This document shows positions 1 through 9,589 of a stretch of DNA of 64,000 nucleotides, one piece after another. The notes under the pieces are model-generated. The model searched no databases and was not told where the DNA came from. It saw only the letters and a list, made by a program, of their open reading frames with translations. The stretch's first letter is position 1, and each line of letters begins with the position of its first letter. This stretch comes from Chelatococcus sp. HY11 (GTDB taxonomy: Bacteria > Pseudomonadota > Alphaproteobacteria > Rhizobiales > Beijerinckiaceae), in NCBI RefSeq assembly GCF_018398335.1, contig NZ_JAHBRX010000001.1, positions 1,612,001-1,676,000 of the forward strand, given 5' to 3'. The translations under genes and the position numbers were made by a program.

Positions 1-1089
1 GAACGCGCCGCCTTCCCAAAGCATGCTGCCCCAGTGCGAACCCTCGTAATAGGCCCAGTCAGGGTGTTTCAGCGCGTAGCGCCAGTTGAGCGCACGTCCG
101 GCTGCCTGGCCGACGGCGGCTGCCTCCGTCAAGATCTTCTTCATCCGTTCGTCGGGCGCGAACGCCTTGCCGTGAACGATACCGATCGCTGCCAGTTGTC
201 CGGCGAGCTCGATGTCGTAGCTCGTGGCAGGCTCGTTCTGGACGTTCTCGTTGATCAGCTCGAAGAATCCGTAGTCACTCGGCGGGATCGTGTTGAACGA
301 CCGCCCGCTGACCTCGATGAACTTCGTCTCCGGGATCTGTGGCTCACCTTCGATTCTCACCGTGCCCCCGAGAGCCTGCGCGATGCTCGTTCCGAAGGAG
401 CCTGGACGATAGGAATAGATCTTGAGGCTGCGCTTGATGTTCTCGACGGCCGGCTTGGGGTCGTTATCGACGAGATAGGCCCGCGCAGCATAAAGGGCGA
501 GGTTCGTCTTCGAACGCGCGACAAAGTAGCCGCCCTCAGGCAGGGGGCCGTTATAGTCGGGGCCGACGATCAGGTATTTGCCGCCGAGGCCGCGATCCGG
601 GCCAGGGGCGCCGATATCGATGATCCAGGAGAACCACATATCATTGATCGTGCCGACAGCCCCCGATGGCTGTTCGACGACGACCGGGCCTTTGCTCAGA
701 TCGAGTGCGGTCAAGTAGTAGACCGTGTCGGCATTGGCCGTCAGGAACAACGAACTTGCATCCATCAGATCGGAGAAGATCGCGACGTCGCCGGGCTTGA
801 CACCGATGCTTGCAAATCCCTTCACAATCGCCAGAGCGGAAGCGCCGCGGAAGCTGTTGTTGTAGACGTCTAATGCGCGGGTGAAATCGAGCGCATCATA
901 CACCTTGCTGGCGGTCTCAGCGGTAGGCGCACCGTCCTTGAACTCCAGCGTGCCGATGCGCGTCTGCACCGAGGCGGGTGCACCAAGAGACCGGATGGTC
1001 TCCGGCGCCACTTGAGCGACAGCCGGGGCCGAAGACAGGGAGAGGACAGCGATCAGTGTAGTGCCAGTCGATTTCAAGCAGCGTTTCAT
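1..1089 (-). CDS. DUF1254-family exported protein, C-terminus cut by window edge
   Basis: The frame opens at an ATG at 1089 and runs to base 1 without a stop, so 363 residues of an incomplete protein are visible. Residues 1-25 form a Sec signal peptide (MKR start, hydrophobic core, cleavage near AVAQ), which places the protein in the periplasm or outside. Blocks such as FTRALDVYNNSFRG, DVAIFSDLMDASSLFLTA and NDMWFSWIIDIGAPGPDRG are what I know from DUF1254 proteins. The DUF1214 half that usually follows would lie beyond the edge. The biochemical role of this family is not established. The gene is divergent from the AraC-type regulator at 1441, which is the natural candidate for its control. 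Confidence 0.85.
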   Translation of the reverse strand, partial: MKRCLKSTGTTLIAVLSLSSAPAVAQVAPETIRSLGAPASVQTRIGTLEFKDGAPTAETASKVYDALDFTRALDVYNNSFRGASALAIVKGFASIGVKPGDVAIFSDLMDASSLFLTANADTVYYLTALDLSKGPVVVEQPSGAVGTINDMWFSWIIDIGAPGPDRGLGGKYLIVGPDYNGPLPEGGYFVARSKTNLALYAARAYLVDNDPKPAVENIKRSLKIYSYRPGSFGTSIAQALGGTVRIEGEPQIPETKFIEVSGRSFNTIPPSDYGFFELINENVQNEPATSYDIELAGQLAAIGIVHGKAFAPDERMKKILTEAAAVGQAAGRALNWRYALKHPDWAYYEGSHWGSMLWEGGAF

Positions 1090-1440
1090 CGTCTCACCTT
1101 CGTCGCAATCGGGCTGCGCGACGCTTCGAGCCACCCTAAATCAACGTCAGGGTCGAAAACCATCCATTTCATGCCAACCGAGGTCGTGCGGATCGGCTTT
1201 GGGCGAGTAGGCGATCAAACTTTGCGAAGCCAGAGTCCACACATCTTCTCGGGGTATCGTAAGGACGCCCGAATTCCCCGAGTTGTCTATTCAAGGTGTG
1301 GATGATCGATGGCGACAGCGGATTCTTTTCTGCAAGCGCCATCGTCCTGAATTACCGCCGGCGACGGAACGACATACCTAAGGCTGCGCTCTCAATCCGC
1401 TTGCCATGATTGCGCCTGACCGATATCAAAAAAACCCATT
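1090..1440. promoter_or_regulatory. Divergent intergenic region, DUF1254 gene / araC-type gene
   Basis: About 350 bp separate two divergent genes, so promoters for both must lie here. I see no clean inverted repeat or strong sigma-70 pair that I would call an operator. No open frame in it looks like a gene. Confidence 0.4.
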
Positions 1441-2481
1441 TTGCGCCAAAATGGTGCTTCGGAGCGTTTTCCCATAGCCGCCATTCCTGTCATTGCCAGC
1501 TATGTCCTGCAAGGCGTGCCCGCTTTCGTTAGAAACGAAATTGGCGCAAGGACATTGATCCGCGCGAATCGCGCAGCTGGCTTCGACGCCGAGCTGGTCG
1601 AGCAATCCCATTGCTTCATTACACAACGGTCGGTGGTCGATTTCATCAACGAAATCGCGCGAGCAATGGGAGAGCCCGGCCTGGGTCTTCTCTTGGTTCC
1701 TGCGATGAATGTTGGCACCTACGGCAACTTTGGACGCTACATTTTGGGTGCCGAGACGCTCGGACAAGCCATCCAGCGTAGCATCTCCGCACTTCCTTAT
1801 CACAGCTCCTACGATCGCCTGACCGCTTCCCAATGCGGCGACGAACTCAAGTTCAGCTATACATTTGCGTTGGCCAGAGCTGAGGGCTACGATATCATCG
1901 CGAGCACCGCAGCTGGGGAGCTCTTGAGCCTTTTCAAGGCGTATTTGCCAGATGGCTGGAGACCCCTTCGAATCGAGCTCGACATAGCTGCACCACATAG
2001 AACCTCGCATTTCGAGGACGTGTTTCAATGCCCGGTCATTTTCAATGCACCTGCGGTCGCGATTGTTGTTGAGCGACACCGAATGACGGCTCAAGCGAGG
2101 CGCCTCTCACGACTTGACCTGACGATCGAGGATGTCGCCCGGGAGCGGGGTGGCGCGCCAGGAGTTTTGCTCGACGTTGCTTCCGAACAGATCCGTACCC
2201 GCCTAATCGGCGGCAACGTCTCGATCGATGAGATTGCGCGATCAATGGATACGAGTGTTCGCACCCTGCAGCGCGAACTCAACCGTGCCGGCACGGACTT
2301 CCGCAGCCTCACGAGCCTAGTGAGAGCCCAGCGTGCAACGGAGCTGTTGCGGGAAAGAAGCGTGTCGATAACTCACATCTCAGAAGATCTTGGATACTCC
2401 TCACCCGCAGGGTTCTCCCGTGCGTTCAGGAAGGCGACAGGCTTCGGGCCTCGAGAGTTTCGCAAGATGGAGCGAACCTAG
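1441..2481 (+). CDS. AraC-family transcriptional regulator
   Basis: A 346-residue DNA-binding regulator. The C-terminal 90 residues carry the two AraC helix-turn-helix units: the first around IDEIARSMDTSVRTLQREL, the second around HISEDLGYSSPAGFSRAFRK, ending in the usual FGPREFRK. The N-terminal 200 residues have the layout of the arabinose-binding-type domain of the larger AraC proteins (OruR/ArgR-like group). The start is uncertain: the frame is closed by a stop at 1417-1419 and TTG at 1441 is the first usable codon. A start far downstream would remove conserved N-terminal sequence, so I keep TTG. Divergent from the DUF1254 gene, which it may control; the ligand is unknown. Confidence 0.88.
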   Translation: MRQNGASERFPIAAIPVIASYVLQGVPAFVRNEIGARTLIRANRAAGFDAELVEQSHCFITQRSVVDFINEIARAMGEPGLGLLLVPAMNVGTYGNFGRYILGAETLGQAIQRSISALPYHSSYDRLTASQCGDELKFSYTFALARAEGYDIIASTAAGELLSLFKAYLPDGWRPLRIELDIAAPHRTSHFEDVFQCPVIFNAPAVAIVVERHRMTAQARRLSRLDLTIEDVARERGGAPGVLLDVASEQIRTRLIGGNVSIDEIARSMDTSVRTLQRELNRAGTDFRSLTSLVRAQRATELLRERSVSITHISEDLGYSSPAGFSRAFRKATGFGPREFRKMERT

Positions 2482-3448
2482 GCGCGATCTCGATGAACAG
2501 CACGGGTCGCTCTGTTCTAACGATGTGCCGCATATTCAAAGCTTAAAGAAAAATGCTTCCCCGCAAGTATTGCCTCGGCTCGATCGAAGTGGCCGCCTTC
2601 CCGCAGAGAGTTTGGTAGACGCCGGTCCTGTGCGGAGATGATGCACTCACGCCGCGAACTATAAACGCGTGCGAGCTCACGCCCCATCGCCAGGAACAGC
2701 GGGACGAAGGACCCGCGATCAACACAACCGCGGCGACCGGTTAAATATCGGGCTGTCCGGAAGCTGTTGCGCATTGTGCCAGGGATCGCGGACATCGCCC
2801 GATGAAACCGGCAATAAGGCGTCCCGACGGCGAACTGACGTAGCCCCATGCCCGGAGCTGGCATCGGGCAGCGCACGTTACTCGCGATTTCTCGTGTCGC
2901 CGCGCCGGTGGCGTGAAATGGATTGTTTGCGTACCAGGAGCAGGATAGCATTGCATCACCTGATCGCTCTTATCTCAAGAGCTGTGCGCGATGTTTGGGC
3001 TATGACGAGGTCTACGCGTGAGGACCTCAACAAATGGAGTTCTCAAACTGACGCCGCAGTTGGAACGGATACGAGCGATCGCGGATCCAAGTACGTCCCA
3101 TATGTCACGTGTACTGTCCTTATCGCTGATTCAGAAACACATAGACCCGCGGTCAAGAGTGCGACGAATACTTTTGAGTTGACCACAAAGAAGAACAACC
3201 TCAAATGAACTGATCCGGTGAAAGGATGCTGCTCGCGCCGACACGGATCGACACTAAAGTGGACTGGTCGCCATCCTTGTGTCTGCGGCCGCCCCGATTG
3301 GGCCCTCCCAGACATGGCTTCGGCACGATGGAAAGCGTCCAGTCAGTCGAATAAGTCCCGCATGAGGCTACCGATGATGTGTCGTCACCGAGCAGCTGCC
3401 CGATGCGGCAACGCCGATGCCAAACGAGAAACGACAGGAATGACGGCC
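2482..3448. other. 967-bp stretch without a recognisable gene
   Basis: Open frames exist on both strands (for example 2669-3208 plus and 2517-2951 minus), but their translations are rich in Arg, Ser and Cys, lack any family motif and lack convincing ribosome binding sites. They look like non-coding or decayed DNA. The 3' part must hold the promoter of the operon starting at 3449. Confidence 0.5.
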
Positions 3449-5812
3449 ATGCCCAAAGCCAACCTTAAAGCAAGGCGCCGTTTGGCACCGCTTGCCTGCA
3501 CAGTCATCCCCCTCCTGACATTCGTGGCCGCGCCCGCTGAGGCGCAGAGCACTCCGGAGCGCAACGCCTATTTTGGTGAAACGCACGTCCATACCAGTTG
3601 GTCGTTCGATGCCTATATCTTCGGCAACCACATCACCGGCCCCGCGGATGCTTACAAATACGCAAAAGGGGAGCCCATCAAGCATCCCCTGGGCTACGAT
3701 GTGAAGATCACAACGCCGCTCGACTGGATGGGCGTAACAGATCACTCCGAATATGCGGGCGTCGTGCGGCTTTCGAATGACCCGAGCTCTCCCATCAGCA
3801 GGTTGCCTATTGCTGACAGGCTGAAAGTGCGCGACGCGGCCGACATTCAGCGCATCTATCTCTGGCTCGGCACCAGCATGATCAAGGAACAGCCGATCGA
3901 GACCCTGGTGAAGCCCGAAATATCGGATACGGTCTGGAAGGCGAATAACGCAGCCGCGGACGCGGCCAATGAGCCGGGGAAGTTCACTGCGTTCTGTTCC
4001 TATGAATGGACGTCGAACCCCGACTTCCGCAACATGCATCGCAATCTCTTCTTTAAAGATTGCGCGAAGGTCCCGAGCCGCCCTTTCAGTTCGCTCGAGT
4101 CCCAAGCGCCGGAAGACCTGTGGAATTGGATGGACGGCCAGCGCAAGGCCGGTAACGAGCTTCTCGCCATTTCGCATAATGCGAACCTGTCTGGCGGATT
4201 GATGTATCCGACCGAGGTCGACTTCAAAGGCCGGCCTATCGATCAGGCATGGGCTGAATCGCGCGATCGCAATGAACGTTTGACCGAGATCAAGCAGATC
4301 AAGGGGGCGTCCGAGACGCACCCGTTGCTCTCGCCGAACGATGAATTCGCCAATTACGAGATCCTCAATTATTTGCTCGGTGATCCCCAGGGACAGTTCA
4401 TCACCCTCGGCGGCAGCTATATTCGCCAGGCTCTGAAGGACGGCATCGCGATGCAGCAGGCACGCGGGTACAACCCCTTCAAGACCGGCGTCGTTGGAGG
4501 GTCCGATTCGCACAATACGGCCGTTCCCTATCGTCAGGAGAATTTTTTCGGCGGCCATGCCCGGCTCGATGGGACGGTTAAGGAGCGCATGGCTGGCCAC
4601 AATTTCGCGGGACTCGATGTCCGTTTCGAGAATCCGGCCGGCCTGACCGGTCTCTGGGCCGAGGAGAATACGCGCGAGTCACTCTTCGAGGCGATGAAGC
4701 GCAAAGAAACCTTTGCCACCAGTGGTCCGCGCATCACGCTGCGCTTCTTCGGCGGCTGGGACTATGCCAAGGATCGGAAGGCCGAGGAGCGCCATGCGCT
4801 GGCGTGGGATCTGCTCCCGGAATGGATGAAAGATCAGTACTGGGTGAAAACCGCCTATGCACAGGGTGTTCCGATGGGTGGGGATCTTGCGCCCTTCGCC
4901 GCGGGGAAGACGGCGCCCTCTTTTGCGGTATGGGCGGTCAAGGACCCGACGTCCGGTAATCTCGATCGGATTCAAATCGTCAAGGGATGGAGCAAAAACG
5001 GCCAAAGCTTTGAGAAAGTGTTCGATATCGTTTCGGCAGGCGAACGCCAACCCGATCCCATAACCGGGAAAGTTCCGGCAATAGGGTCGACGGTTGATAT
5101 CAAACAAGCCACGTATAAGAACTCGATAGGCGCCACCGAGCTCAAGGGGGTTTGGTCCGATCCCGAGTTCAACCCGGCCGACGACGCCTTCTACTATGCC
5201 CGCGCCCTCGAGATCCAGACACCCCGCTGGACGACCATCCAAGCCAAGGAACTCGGGATTTCCCCGCCTGAAATGGTCGCCTCAACCATACAGGAGCGCG
5301 CCTGGTCTTCCCCGATCTGGTATGCGCCAACCCCTGAACAGCGCCTTGCCGCGCACGAAGGAACGACCGAGGCGGACCTGAAGGGCCAGGGTGCCGTGCT
5401 GCTCGACGAGGCCGCGCTCAAGGCACTGCTCGTCGGCAAATATACCTGGATACGCAACAACGTTACCGGTGGCATCTTCAAGGTACAGTGGGCTGAGAAC
5501 GGCCAGATGCTGGTGATGAACGTGGATCCGCGCATTCCGCAACCGTCAGAAGTTGGCGATGTGGTGAGCGGCTCCTATCTCGGTACCCCTAGCGACTACG
5601 CGATCCGCGACGGCAAGCTCGCGACCTGGTTCGGCAATCGCGAGTATGAGTTCACGGTGTACAAACTCGCTGGCGGCTCCAAAGACCTGCTGACGAAGGA
5701 CGACACGTATCTCGCCGCGCGCAGCAACGAGTTCGGCTACGCGAACTATGAGATCGTCCCGACCCCAGTGTTCCTCGGAACGGAGGTCAAGGACCCGACG
5801 GTGCCACAATGA
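3449..5812 (+). CDS. Exported DUF3604-family protein with PHP-like metal motifs
   Basis: A 787-residue protein with a signal peptide (residues 1-33, cleavage near AEAQ). It has the sequence hallmarks of DUF3604: FGETHVHTSWSFDAY with His46 and His48, GVTDHSEYAG with Asp98-His99, CSYEWTS, MHRN, ISHNANLSGG, and GGSDSHNT with Asp353 and His355. This order of His, Glu and Asp residues resembles PHP-type metallohydrolases, so an exported metal-dependent phosphoesterase or similar hydrolase is plausible; the substrate is unknown. The frame extends up to 3218, but AGGA at 3436-3439 fits the ATG at 3449, which begins the signal peptide; ATG 3440 is an alternative. Its stop overlaps the next start (ATGA at 5809-5812). 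First gene of a six-gene overlapping operon. Confidence 0.88.
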   Translation: MPKANLKARRRLAPLACTVIPLLTFVAAPAEAQSTPERNAYFGETHVHTSWSFDAYIFGNHITGPADAYKYAKGEPIKHPLGYDVKITTPLDWMGVTDHSEYAGVVRLSNDPSSPISRLPIADRLKVRDAADIQRIYLWLGTSMIKEQPIETLVKPEISDTVWKANNAAADAANEPGKFTAFCSYEWTSNPDFRNMHRNLFFKDCAKVPSRPFSSLESQAPEDLWNWMDGQRKAGNELLAISHNANLSGGLMYPTEVDFKGRPIDQAWAESRDRNERLTEIKQIKGASETHPLLSPNDEFANYEILNYLLGDPQGQFITLGGSYIRQALKDGIAMQQARGYNPFKTGVVGGSDSHNTAVPYRQENFFGGHARLDGTVKERMAGHNFAGLDVRFENPAGLTGLWAEENTRESLFEAMKRKETFATSGPRITLRFFGGWDYAKDRKAEERHALAWDLLPEWMKDQYWVKTAYAQGVPMGGDLAPFAAGKTAPSFAVWAVKDPTSGNLDRIQIVKGWSKNGQSFEKVFDIVSAGERQPDPITGKVPAIGSTVDIKQATYKNSIGATELKGVWSDPEFNPADDAFYYARALEIQTPRWTTIQAKELGISPPEMVASTIQERAWSSPIWYAPTPEQRLAAHEGTTEADLKGQGAVLLDEAALKALLVGKYTWIRNNVTGGIFKVQWAENGQMLVMNVDPRIPQPSEVGDVVSGSYLGTPSDYAIRDGKLATWFGNREYEFTVYKLAGGSKDLLTKDDTYLAARSNEFGYANYEIVPTPVFLGTEVKDPTVPQ

Positions 5813-6948
5813 GGTCGGTATCGAGGCTTGCTGCGGCGCTGCTTGGCGCCGCATTCCTTCTGGCCGGCGGCCTCGGCAGCGCCCTTGCCTGCGCCATCTG
5901 CCTGTCGGCCATTGCCGTAACAACCGGGCAGAAGCTCGATGCCGCCGATCAGGTGGTCCTCGCCTCGCCGCTTCCCGGTGGCGGGCTGTTCCGGATCGTC
6001 GAGAGCGTGAAGGGCGATGCCCCTATCGGCTCAACGGTCGAGGCGAGTGCTGACCGCGTGAAAGAAACCACCTCTCAGGACGGGCAACTCTCTCTCCTCG
6101 CCCGTAATGGCATGTCCCTCCGCTGGTCGAACTTCGGGGTTGTCCAGGCCGAAAACGCCGGCTGGCTGCGTGAATTCTTGAAGACCAACGACGGTCGCGC
6201 CAAAGCACCGCCGCGTGCCTGGCCGCTCGTCAGCCCGGTGCAGGCCGTCCCCGACAGCATCGACTGGTCCAAGCGCATCAGCGTCATCGCACCGTCTCTC
6301 GAAAGCGGCGACCCGCTCGTCGCCGATATCGCGTTCGCCGAGCTCGCGCGGGCGCCGTATGACGTCATGCGCACGCTCAAGCCAGCCCTGGATGCCGCCG
6401 ACCTGCGCCGCTGGCTTCAGGATCCCGCTCTCGTCAAGCGACGGGACGCCTATCTCCTGCTCCTTGGCATCGCTGGCGACAGCGACGACGCGGCGATGCT
6501 GGAAGAGCGTCTCATCAGGGCTCACACGTCCAAGGACGCGACAAATGTTGCGGCTTTACTGGCGGCGGATCTCGAGTTGCGTGGGCCAAATCGCGTTGCC
6601 TGGATCGAGGAGAACTATCTCCTCGACCACAGCCGCTCCCTGCCCGAGATCGAGGCGGCCTTGCTCGCCCTCAGTGTTCACGGCGGCCCGGGTGGTGTCA
6701 TTCCGCAGCGGCGCGTCGTCGACGCCTATCGACATTTCATACGCGAGCGGAAGGCGATGGCCGGCTTCGTCGCGACATACCTCGGTGACTGGCAGGCTTG
6801 GGAGGTTGTACCCGACTATGTCGACGTGTTGCGGTCGAATGCGGTGAGGGACCCGGCGAGCGAGTTCGCAATCCTCGTGTATCTCCGCGCTAGCCCCGGC
6901 CCGGAAGGGCGGTCGGCCGCAGAGGCCTTTGTCCAACGGGCAAACTGA
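5809..6948 (+). CDS. Exported protein of unknown function with CxxC after the signal peptide
   Basis: 379 residues, not assigned to a family. Residues 1-27 are a signal peptide ending at ALA, and the mature protein starts at or near CAIC, a CxxC pair that could bind metal or form a disulfide; the sequence before the Cys is a poor lipobox. A short beta-rich part (to about residue 110) is followed by a mostly helical C-terminal half with repeated Leu/Ala-rich helices. The start codon overlaps the stop of the DUF3604 gene by 4 bp, and the stop lies 12 bp before the next gene, so it belongs to the same transcript. The context suggests a partner of the DUF3604 enzyme or of the HupE-like membrane proteins; that is inference. 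Confidence 0.8.
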   Translation: MRSVSRLAAALLGAAFLLAGGLGSALACAICLSAIAVTTGQKLDAADQVVLASPLPGGGLFRIVESVKGDAPIGSTVEASADRVKETTSQDGQLSLLARNGMSLRWSNFGVVQAENAGWLREFLKTNDGRAKAPPRAWPLVSPVQAVPDSIDWSKRISVIAPSLESGDPLVADIAFAELARAPYDVMRTLKPALDAADLRRWLQDPALVKRRDAYLLLLGIAGDSDDAAMLEERLIRAHTSKDATNVAALLAADLELRGPNRVAWIEENYLLDHSRSLPEIEAALLALSVHGGPGGVIPQRRVVDAYRHFIRERKAMAGFVATYLGDWQAWEVVPDYVDVLRSNAVRDPASEFAILVYLRASPGPEGRSAAEAFVQRAN

Positions 6949-6960
6949 GCGGGGTCCAAT

Positions 6961-7959
6961 ATGAGTCATTTCACGGAAGACGGAAGCCCTGCCAGGCCAT
7001 CTTTGTCCGAAACCTCTCCCGCTCGGTCGGAGGCCCGCAAACGTGCCTGGGCCGGACGTGTCCTGCGCGAACCGCTCGTCCATTTCGTCGTGCTCGGCGT
7101 GGTGATATTCGGCGGCTACAGGCTGCTCGATCATCAAACGCCAGTCGCCGACGCCACAACTTCGCAGATCGTGATCACCAACGACGACTTGCGCCAGCTC
7201 GCCGTCGTATGGCTCGCCCAGGGCCGGGAGAAACCGACGCTAGCGCAATTGCAGGCTTTGATCGAGCAGAAGGCCATGTCGGAAATGCTCGTGCGGGAGG
7301 CGATCGCACTGGGTCTCGACAGGGATGACGAGATGATCAAGCGCCGCCTTGCGCAGAAGATGGACTTCCTGCTTGCCGATATCGCGGCCCTCGCTCCGCC
7401 CACCAACGTGGAGCTGGCGGCCTGGTTCGCCGCGCACAAGGCCGAGTTCACGAAGCCGCCGCGGATCCGCTTCCGACATCTCTACTTCAATTCCGACAAG
7501 CGCGCGGGAGGCGCGCGTGCGGCGGCCGAGGCGAGCCTTCCGCTCGTCGCCGGTCGATCGCCAGGCTCGCTCGGAGCGGCCGGCATCGGCGATCCTTTCA
7601 TGTTCCGTGATTACTATGCGGATATAACCCCCGAGCAGATGGCGAAGGAGTTCGGGGGGGCCTTTGCCAATGCCCTCTTCGGTCTCCGGCCCGGAGATTG
7701 GCGCGGGCCCATCGAATCCGGATATGGCTGGCACCTGATCTGGGTCGAATCCTACGAGGAGCCTCGCGTTCCCGCATTGGAGGAAGTGAGGCCGATCGTC
7801 GTTCAAGCCTGGCAAGCCGAGAAGTATCGTGAAGTCAAGCAGCGCGCGATGGTCGAGATCCGCTCGCGCTACAGGATCGTCGCCCCATCGCTTGATGATT
7901 TAAACGTCGACGACCTCACCATCGTGTCGTCCGGCCCAAGCCGACCGGTGGCCGAATGA
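6961..7959 (+). CDS. Membrane-anchored parvulin-type peptidyl-prolyl isomerase
   Basis: 332 residues. A cytoplasmic basic N-terminus (about 35 residues) is followed by one membrane segment (VHFVVLGVVIFGGYRLL), then a SurA/PpiC-like chaperone helix region with the pattern LVREAIALGLDRDDEMIKRR, and a parvulin-like domain at about residues 165-290 (IRFRHLYF through GYGWHLIWVESYEEPR). That layout is typical of periplasmic folding helpers held in the inner membrane. Its stop overlaps the next start by 4 bp (ATGA at 7956-7959). Placement between exported proteins and HupE-like proteins suggests a dedicated folding factor for this operon. Confidence 0.87.
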   Translation: MSHFTEDGSPARPSLSETSPARSEARKRAWAGRVLREPLVHFVVLGVVIFGGYRLLDHQTPVADATTSQIVITNDDLRQLAVVWLAQGREKPTLAQLQALIEQKAMSEMLVREAIALGLDRDDEMIKRRLAQKMDFLLADIAALAPPTNVELAAWFAAHKAEFTKPPRIRFRHLYFNSDKRAGGARAAAEASLPLVAGRSPGSLGAAGIGDPFMFRDYYADITPEQMAKEFGGAFANALFGLRPGDWRGPIESGYGWHLIWVESYEEPRVPALEEVRPIVVQAWQAEKYREVKQRAMVEIRSRYRIVAPSLDDLNVDDLTIVSSGPSRPVAE

Positions 7960-8975
7960 CGATGGGGTCGACCCGCCTTCCGGACCCGAAGAGGCTGCTG
8001 GCCCTGGTCGTGGTCGCCTTTCTCAACCTGATCGCTCCGGCACTGGCGCACGAGGTCAGGCCCGCTTATCTGCAGATCGATCAGACGGACACCAATCGCT
8101 ACACAGTCCTTTGGAAGACACCGCTTCTGTCCGGCATGCCGCTGCCTGTCATCCTGAAGCTTCCCGACAGTGTGACGCATGTGATGGAGCCTCAGGAGAG
8201 ACCCTTGCCGGGTTTCATTCTGCAGAAGCGCCTTATTTCCGCACCGGATAGCCTGGCGGGCCTGCGACTCGAGTTTATCGGCCTCCAGGCTACGATCACC
8301 GATGTCCTCATCCGCATAACATGGCTGGATGGCAGGCAGGTCAGCACCATCATACGCCCCTCACAACCGTGGTATATCGTTCCGGCCGAACAGACCAGCT
8401 GGTCTGTCGCCTGGGAATATCTCAAGCTTGGCATCCGCCATATTCTCTACGGTCTCGATCATCTGCTGTTTGTTGCTTCACTTATGCTGATCGTTCGCGA
8501 CTGGCGCGTCCTCGTGAAGACGATCACGGCCTTCACCGTTGCCCATTCCATCACGCTTGCCCTCGCGACCTTTGGTCTCGTCACTCTGCCCGGGCCGCCA
8601 GTCGAGGCTATGGTTGCGCTCAGCATCCTCCTCGTTGCCGCGGAGGCGGTGCGCATGGAGCGCGGCGAAAAGAGCCTGACGATCACATGGCCATGGGTGG
8701 TCGCCTTCGGCTTCGGGCTGCTCCACGGTTTCGGCTTCGCTGGCGCCATGATCGAGCTCGGACTTCCGCAGCGGGACATTCCGCTTGCTTTGCTCTTCTT
8801 CAACGTCGGCGTTGAGATCGGACAGCTTGCGTTTATCGCAGCGATTCTTGCGGTCGTTTATGCGGCCAGGCTCATCTTCACCTTCGGGAGACCCATGCGG
8901 GTGGCCGCCGCCTATGGCGTCGGTGCCGTGGCGGCGTTCTGGACGGTCGACCGCCTGAGCGCGATTTTTCTTTGA
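7956..8975 (+). CDS. HupE/UreJ-like membrane protein with extra periplasmic domain
   Basis: 339 residues. A signal-like segment ending LAHEV is followed by a beta-rich extracytoplasmic domain of about 120 residues and then six or more membrane helices. His-containing motifs sit in the helices: IRHILYGLDHLLF, FTVAHSITL, FGLLHGFGFA and NVGVEIGQL. These fit the second HupE/UreJ subfamily. Relatives of HupE and UreJ are linked to nickel or cobalt movement, so a metal permease role is plausible here but unproven. Start and stop overlap both neighbours (ATGA upstream, TGATG downstream at 8973-8977), indicating translational coupling. Confidence 0.85.
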   Translation: MTMGSTRLPDPKRLLALVVVAFLNLIAPALAHEVRPAYLQIDQTDTNRYTVLWKTPLLSGMPLPVILKLPDSVTHVMEPQERPLPGFILQKRLISAPDSLAGLRLEFIGLQATITDVLIRITWLDGRQVSTIIRPSQPWYIVPAEQTSWSVAWEYLKLGIRHILYGLDHLLFVASLMLIVRDWRVLVKTITAFTVAHSITLALATFGLVTLPGPPVEAMVALSILLVAAEAVRMERGEKSLTITWPWVVAFGFGLLHGFGFAGAMIELGLPQRDIPLALLFFNVGVEIGQLAFIAAILAVVYAARLIFTFGRPMRVAAAYGVGAVAAFWTVDRLSAIFL

Positions 8976-9589
8976 TGGAAAACCCTGACATGCCCTCTCT
9001 GAAATACAGCGCTATGGGCGTGACGCTCGGCCTCCTGGTCGTTTTTTCCGCAAGCTCCGCCCTGGCTCATACAGGCGCCGATCATGGCGGCGGCTTTGCG
9101 AGCGGCTTTACGCATCCGCTTCTAGGCCCTGACCACATCATCGCTATGGTTGCTGTCGGGCTCTGGGGCGTATTTCTCGGCGCACCGGCAATTTGGGTGC
9201 TGCCAATCGTCTTCCCGTTGGTGATGGCCCTTGGCGGCGTCTTCGGGATCATCGAGGTGCCGCTCGCGGGCGTCGAAGCCGGCATCGCCTTGTCCGCCGT
9301 GGTTCTTGGCCTCTGTGTCGCCTTGGCGCTGAAGCCACCGTTATGGGCGGCCGCGCTCATCGTTGGCGCCTTTGCGATCTTTCATGGCTACGCGCATGGG
9401 ACGGAGATGCCTGCCGCCTCCAATGCGGTGTCATACGCGCTCGGCTTCGTCATGGCGACGGGCCTCCTGCACCTCTTCGGCATCGCCTTTGGCAATCTGG
9501 CACGCTGGCCCGTCGGACGGTTTGCCGTAAGGGCGGCCGGCGCCTTCATCGCCCTTGCCGGGGGCGTCTTTCTGTCTGGCATTGCATGA
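8975..9589 (+). CDS. HupE/UreJ-family protein, predicted nickel/cobalt permease
   Basis: 204 residues with an N-terminal hydrophobic segment ending SALAHTG and about six further membrane helices. The signature His/Asp motif of classical HupE/UreJ, THPLLGPDHIIAMVAVG, is present near residue 48, and a second motif FHGYAHGTEMP follows. In characterised relatives HupE is a Ni2+ permease of hydrogenase clusters and UreJ belongs to urease clusters; no hydrogenase or urease gene is in this window. The ATG at 8975 overlaps the previous stop; ATG 8990 is an alternative start. Confidence 0.88.
   Translation: MENPDMPSLKYSAMGVTLGLLVVFSASSALAHTGADHGGGFASGFTHPLLGPDHIIAMVAVGLWGVFLGAPAIWVLPIVFPLVMALGGVFGIIEVPLAGVEAGIALSAVVLGLCVALALKPPLWAAALIVGAFAIFHGYAHGTEMPAASNAVSYALGFVMATGLLHLFGIAFGNLARWPVGRFAVRAAGAFIALAGGVFLSGIA

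Noticed and set aside
34-873. Open frame on the plus strand at the left edge
   Set aside because: It mirrors the DUF1254 gene, whose minus-strand reading has a signal peptide and family motifs over the full length.
2669-3208. 179-codon frame in the gap before the DUF3604 operon
   Set aside because: No family motif, no ribosome binding site, unnatural composition.
3368-4600. Long open frame antisense to the DUF3604 gene
   Set aside because: High GC keeps the complementary frame open. The plus strand has a signal peptide and clear family motifs; the antisense product has none.
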